7,087 bases of DNA from Altererythrobacter sp. (GTDB lineage Bacteria; Pseudomonadota; Alphaproteobacteria; Sphingomonadales; Sphingomonadaceae). Every line of letters starts with the position of its first letter. Positions within the stretch are counted from its first letter, which is position 1. Of this stretch, positions 5,498 to 7,087 are shown one piece after another. The notes beneath the pieces were generated by a model that saw only the letters and a list, made by a program, of their open reading frames with translations, ran no database searches and was not told where the DNA came from. The stretch lies in NCBI GenBank assembly GCA_011524425.1, contig WTKI01000394.1:1-7087 (forward strand), written 5' to 3'. The position numbers were made by a program, and so were the translations under genes.

Positions 5498-5542
5498 GGA
5501 AGCGCCCCTTAGAAGCGCTGCCCTTGTTATGCAATCATATTC

Positions 5543-5881
5543 TTAAATATCGTCATCCCCATCGTCGTCGCCTTTGCCTTTGCTTACGCCAAGGTCATCG
5601 TCGCCGCCGAGGTCAACGTCATTGTCCGGAGAATCTGAATCTTCGTCGATATCGCCGAGATCCTCCAGATCATCGTCGCCGCTCAGATCGGAATCGGCTT
5701 CCCCGTCTTTCTTCTTCTCGTCTTCTTCGAACGGGATTGGCTGCTTAGTCTTGAGCACAGGCTCAGGATGCCATTCCTCACCGCATTCGATGCACGTCAC
5801 GGGCTCGTCATTGCCCAGATCGTAGAAGCGTTCCCCGCATTTGGGGCAGGAACGCTTTGTGCCCCATTCTGGCTTCGCCAT
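5543..5881 (-). CDS. TIGR02300 / FYDLN-acid family zinc-ribbon protein
   Basis: This 112-residue protein begins with a compact zinc-ribbon: Cys12 and Cys15 in CPKCG and Cys30 and Cys33 in CIECG, with the family signature FYDLG/N (residues 19-24) between them. From about residue 60 the chain is almost entirely Asp, Glu, Gly and Ser, giving a very acidic, probably disordered tail that ends in DDDGDDDI. This matches the alphaproteobacterial TIGR02300 family (FYDLN acid), whose function is unknown as far as I know. The ribbon suggests nucleic acid or protein binding (inferred). AAGGG lies six bases before the ATG. It is divergent from aroA, with 182 bases between the starts, and is followed on its own strand by tRNA-Ala. 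No membrane segment or signal peptide is visible. Confidence 0.92.
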   Translation of the reverse strand: MAKPEWGTKRSCPKCGERFYDLGNDEPVTCIECGEEWHPEPVLKTKQPIPFEEDEKKKDGEADSDLSGDDDLEDLGDIDEDSDSPDNDVDLGGDDDLGVSKGKGDDDGDDDI

Positions 5882-6052
5882 GATAAACCCTTAAATCGCT
5901 GTCTCACCCGTCATCGAGCGAGTAAAAATCTGTCTCAAATTGATGGAACCGGACGCGCCCGGAATCAAGATCACATTTCGAGTGCGGCGCGCCTTGCCAG
6001 AAGGTGATCGCGCTGTCAAAGACCAGCGCCACAAAAATGCAACCGCTTACCT

Positions 6053-6066
6053 AGGATATCTTCTTG
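6053..6066 (+). promoter_or_regulatory. Ribosome binding site and TTG start of aroA
   Basis: AGGA at 6053-6056 is followed by seven bases and the TTG at 6064. The in-frame TAG at 6052-6054 overlaps this sequence and closes the frame upstream, and there is no in-frame ATG before the conserved PGDKS motif. In the 182 bases between the TIGR02300 gene and this start I see no convincing sigma-70 promoter, only weak TTGATG-like matches. Confidence 0.6.
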
Positions 6067-7087
6067 CCCGCCTTCCGCTTCTTCCCGTCTGGACCACTAA
6101 AGGGGCGTATTCGCGTACCCGGCGATAAGTCGATCAGTCACCGTTCTATTATGTTCGGTGCGCTGTCCGTGGGCGAAACACGCGTCTCAGGCTTGCTCGA
6201 AGGCGAAGATGTGATGGCGACCGCCGCAGCTATGCGTGCAATGGGCGCAACCATCGAAAAGGACGGTGACGAATGGCGCATCCACGGCGTCGGCGTAGGA
6301 GGCTTGCTTCAACCGGACAGTGCAATCGAAATGGGCAATTCGGGCACTTCCACGCGGCTACTGATGGGTTTGATCGCCAGCCACGGTATCGCTGCCACAT
6401 TTACCGGTGATGCAAGCTTATCGCAGCGCCCCATGGGCCGCGTCATCGAGCCGTTGAGCCAGATGGGCGCTAGCTTCGAAGCTTCACCCGGGGGAACTTT
6501 GCCATTGATGATGCGCGGCGCTCATCCAGCGGTTCCGATTGAATACCGGCTTCCGGTTGCCAGCGCTCAAGTGAAAAGTGCGGTGATGCTTGCCGGGCTC
6601 AACACGCCTGGCGTTACGACGGTCATCGAGCCTGTGCCGACGCGCGACCATTCTGAACGGATGTTGCGCGGATTTGGCGCTGAACTTGAAATAGAAGAAT
6701 TGGATGGCGACCGTATAATCCGAGTCCACGGCGGCGCGGAATTATCTCCGCAGAATGTGGTCGTGCCTGGCGACCCTTCCTCTGCGGCATTCTTTGTTGT
6801 GGCGGCGCTGATAACCGAGGGCAGCGACCTCTTTATAGAGAATGTGGGCCTTAACCCTACACGTGCAGGTCTGATTGCAGTTCTGCGGCAAATGGGCGGA
6901 GATATTGAAGAACTGGGCGCCCGCGAAGTCGGCGGCGAGCCGGTTGCCGATCTGCGGGTCAAATACTCATTGCTGAGCGGAATTGACGTCGATCCTGCCG
7001 TCGCACCTGCCATGATTGATGAGTTTCCCGTTCTGTTTGTCGCAGCCGCAGTTGCAAAAGGACGCACGGCCACAAGCGGTCTGGAAG
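6064..7087 (+). CDS. aroA: 3-phosphoshikimate 1-carboxyvinyltransferase (EPSP synthase), class II, 3' end outside the window
   Basis: AroA joins shikimate 3-phosphate and phosphoenolpyruvate to give EPSP, the sixth step of the shikimate pathway, in the cytoplasm. The visible 341 residues include [15 protein letters not shown] (14-28), [13 protein letters not shown] (from 91), [24 protein letters not shown] (from 167), RDHSERML (194-201), [16 protein letters not shown] and MIDEFPVL, with the catalytic-type Asp319. The combination GDKS, SAQVK, RDHSE and NPTR is the class II (CP4-like) pattern, although the residue matching CP4 Ala100 is Gly94. The start is a TTG with AGGA upstream, giving an N-terminus of about 20 residues before PGDKS, normal for the family. 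The gene stops at the window edge just before the expected LRVKESDR motif. It is divergent from the TIGR02300 gene. Confidence 0.97.
   Translation, partial: MPAFRFFPSGPLKGRIRVPGDKSISHRSIMFGALSVGETRVSGLLEGEDVMATAAAMRAMGATIEKDGDEWRIHGVGVGGLLQPDSAIEMGNSGTSTRLLMGLIASHGIAATFTGDASLSQRPMGRVIEPLSQMGASFEASPGGTLPLMMRGAHPAVPIEYRLPVASAQVKSAVMLAGLNTPGVTTVIEPVPTRDHSERMLRGFGAELEIEELDGDRIIRVHGGAELSPQNVVVPGDPSSAAFFVVAALITEGSDLFIENVGLNPTRAGLIAVLRQMGGDIEELGAREVGGEPVADLRVKYSLLSGIDVDPAVAPAMIDEFPVLFVAAAVAKGRTATSGLE

Noticed and set aside
5940..6128. 62-codon plus-strand ORF before and overlapping aroA
   Set aside because: It has no clear ribosome site or hydrophobic or domain pattern, and it runs 65 bases into aroA in another frame; most likely a chance frame.
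6567..7073. 168-codon minus-strand ORF
   Set aside because: It is antisense to aroA, whose motifs are unambiguous, and its composition is that of a shadow frame.

Overview
The window looks like chromosome from an alphaproteobacterium, most likely Sphingomonadales (Erythrobacteraceae or a relative). The evidence is protein character rather than any search: a CP4-like class II AroA, a FYDLN-type acidic zinc-ribbon protein (TIGR02300 family) close to aroA, an S16 protein with a long Ala/Glu tail, a moderate G+C content, and frequent TTG or weak starts.

Layout. Positions 1-2011 (minus strand) hold an accessory-looking cassette transcribed right to left: a GcvA-like LysR regulator, a nitrilase with an intact Glu-Lys-Cys triad, and the N-terminal end of a membrane protein that leaves the window at position 1. 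Positions 2012-2348 form a divergent control region. It carries two LysR-type T-N11-A palindromes and a plus-strand 59-residue single-span membrane protein, which overlaps a 21-codon leader ORF that has a good ribosome binding site. Positions 2360-5281 (minus) hold ffh, rpsP and rimM, followed by a three-span membrane protein of unknown role. Positions 5326-5466 (minus) hold tRNA-Ala(GGC), with CCA encoded, and a strong intrinsic terminator. Positions 5543-5881 (minus) encode the TIGR02300-type protein. From 6064 to the right edge (plus), aroA begins and is cut by the window end.

How the genes work together. ffh (signal recognition particle GTPase), rpsP (ribosomal protein S16), rimM (30S maturation) and the tRNA are translation and secretion housekeeping genes; aroA belongs to the shikimate pathway. 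The nitrilase/LysR cassette is the only clearly accessory metabolic unit, and the regulator probably controls its own promoter and perhaps the divergent small gene. The usual trmD and rplS do not follow rimM, so the conserved operon has been broken or rearranged here.

I see no mobile element, CRISPR array, rRNA or phage gene. No clearly new system is evident. The best leads are the small divergent membrane gene with its overlapping leader, the LysR-box pair, and the repeated TTG translation-start sequence flanking the nitrilase gene.
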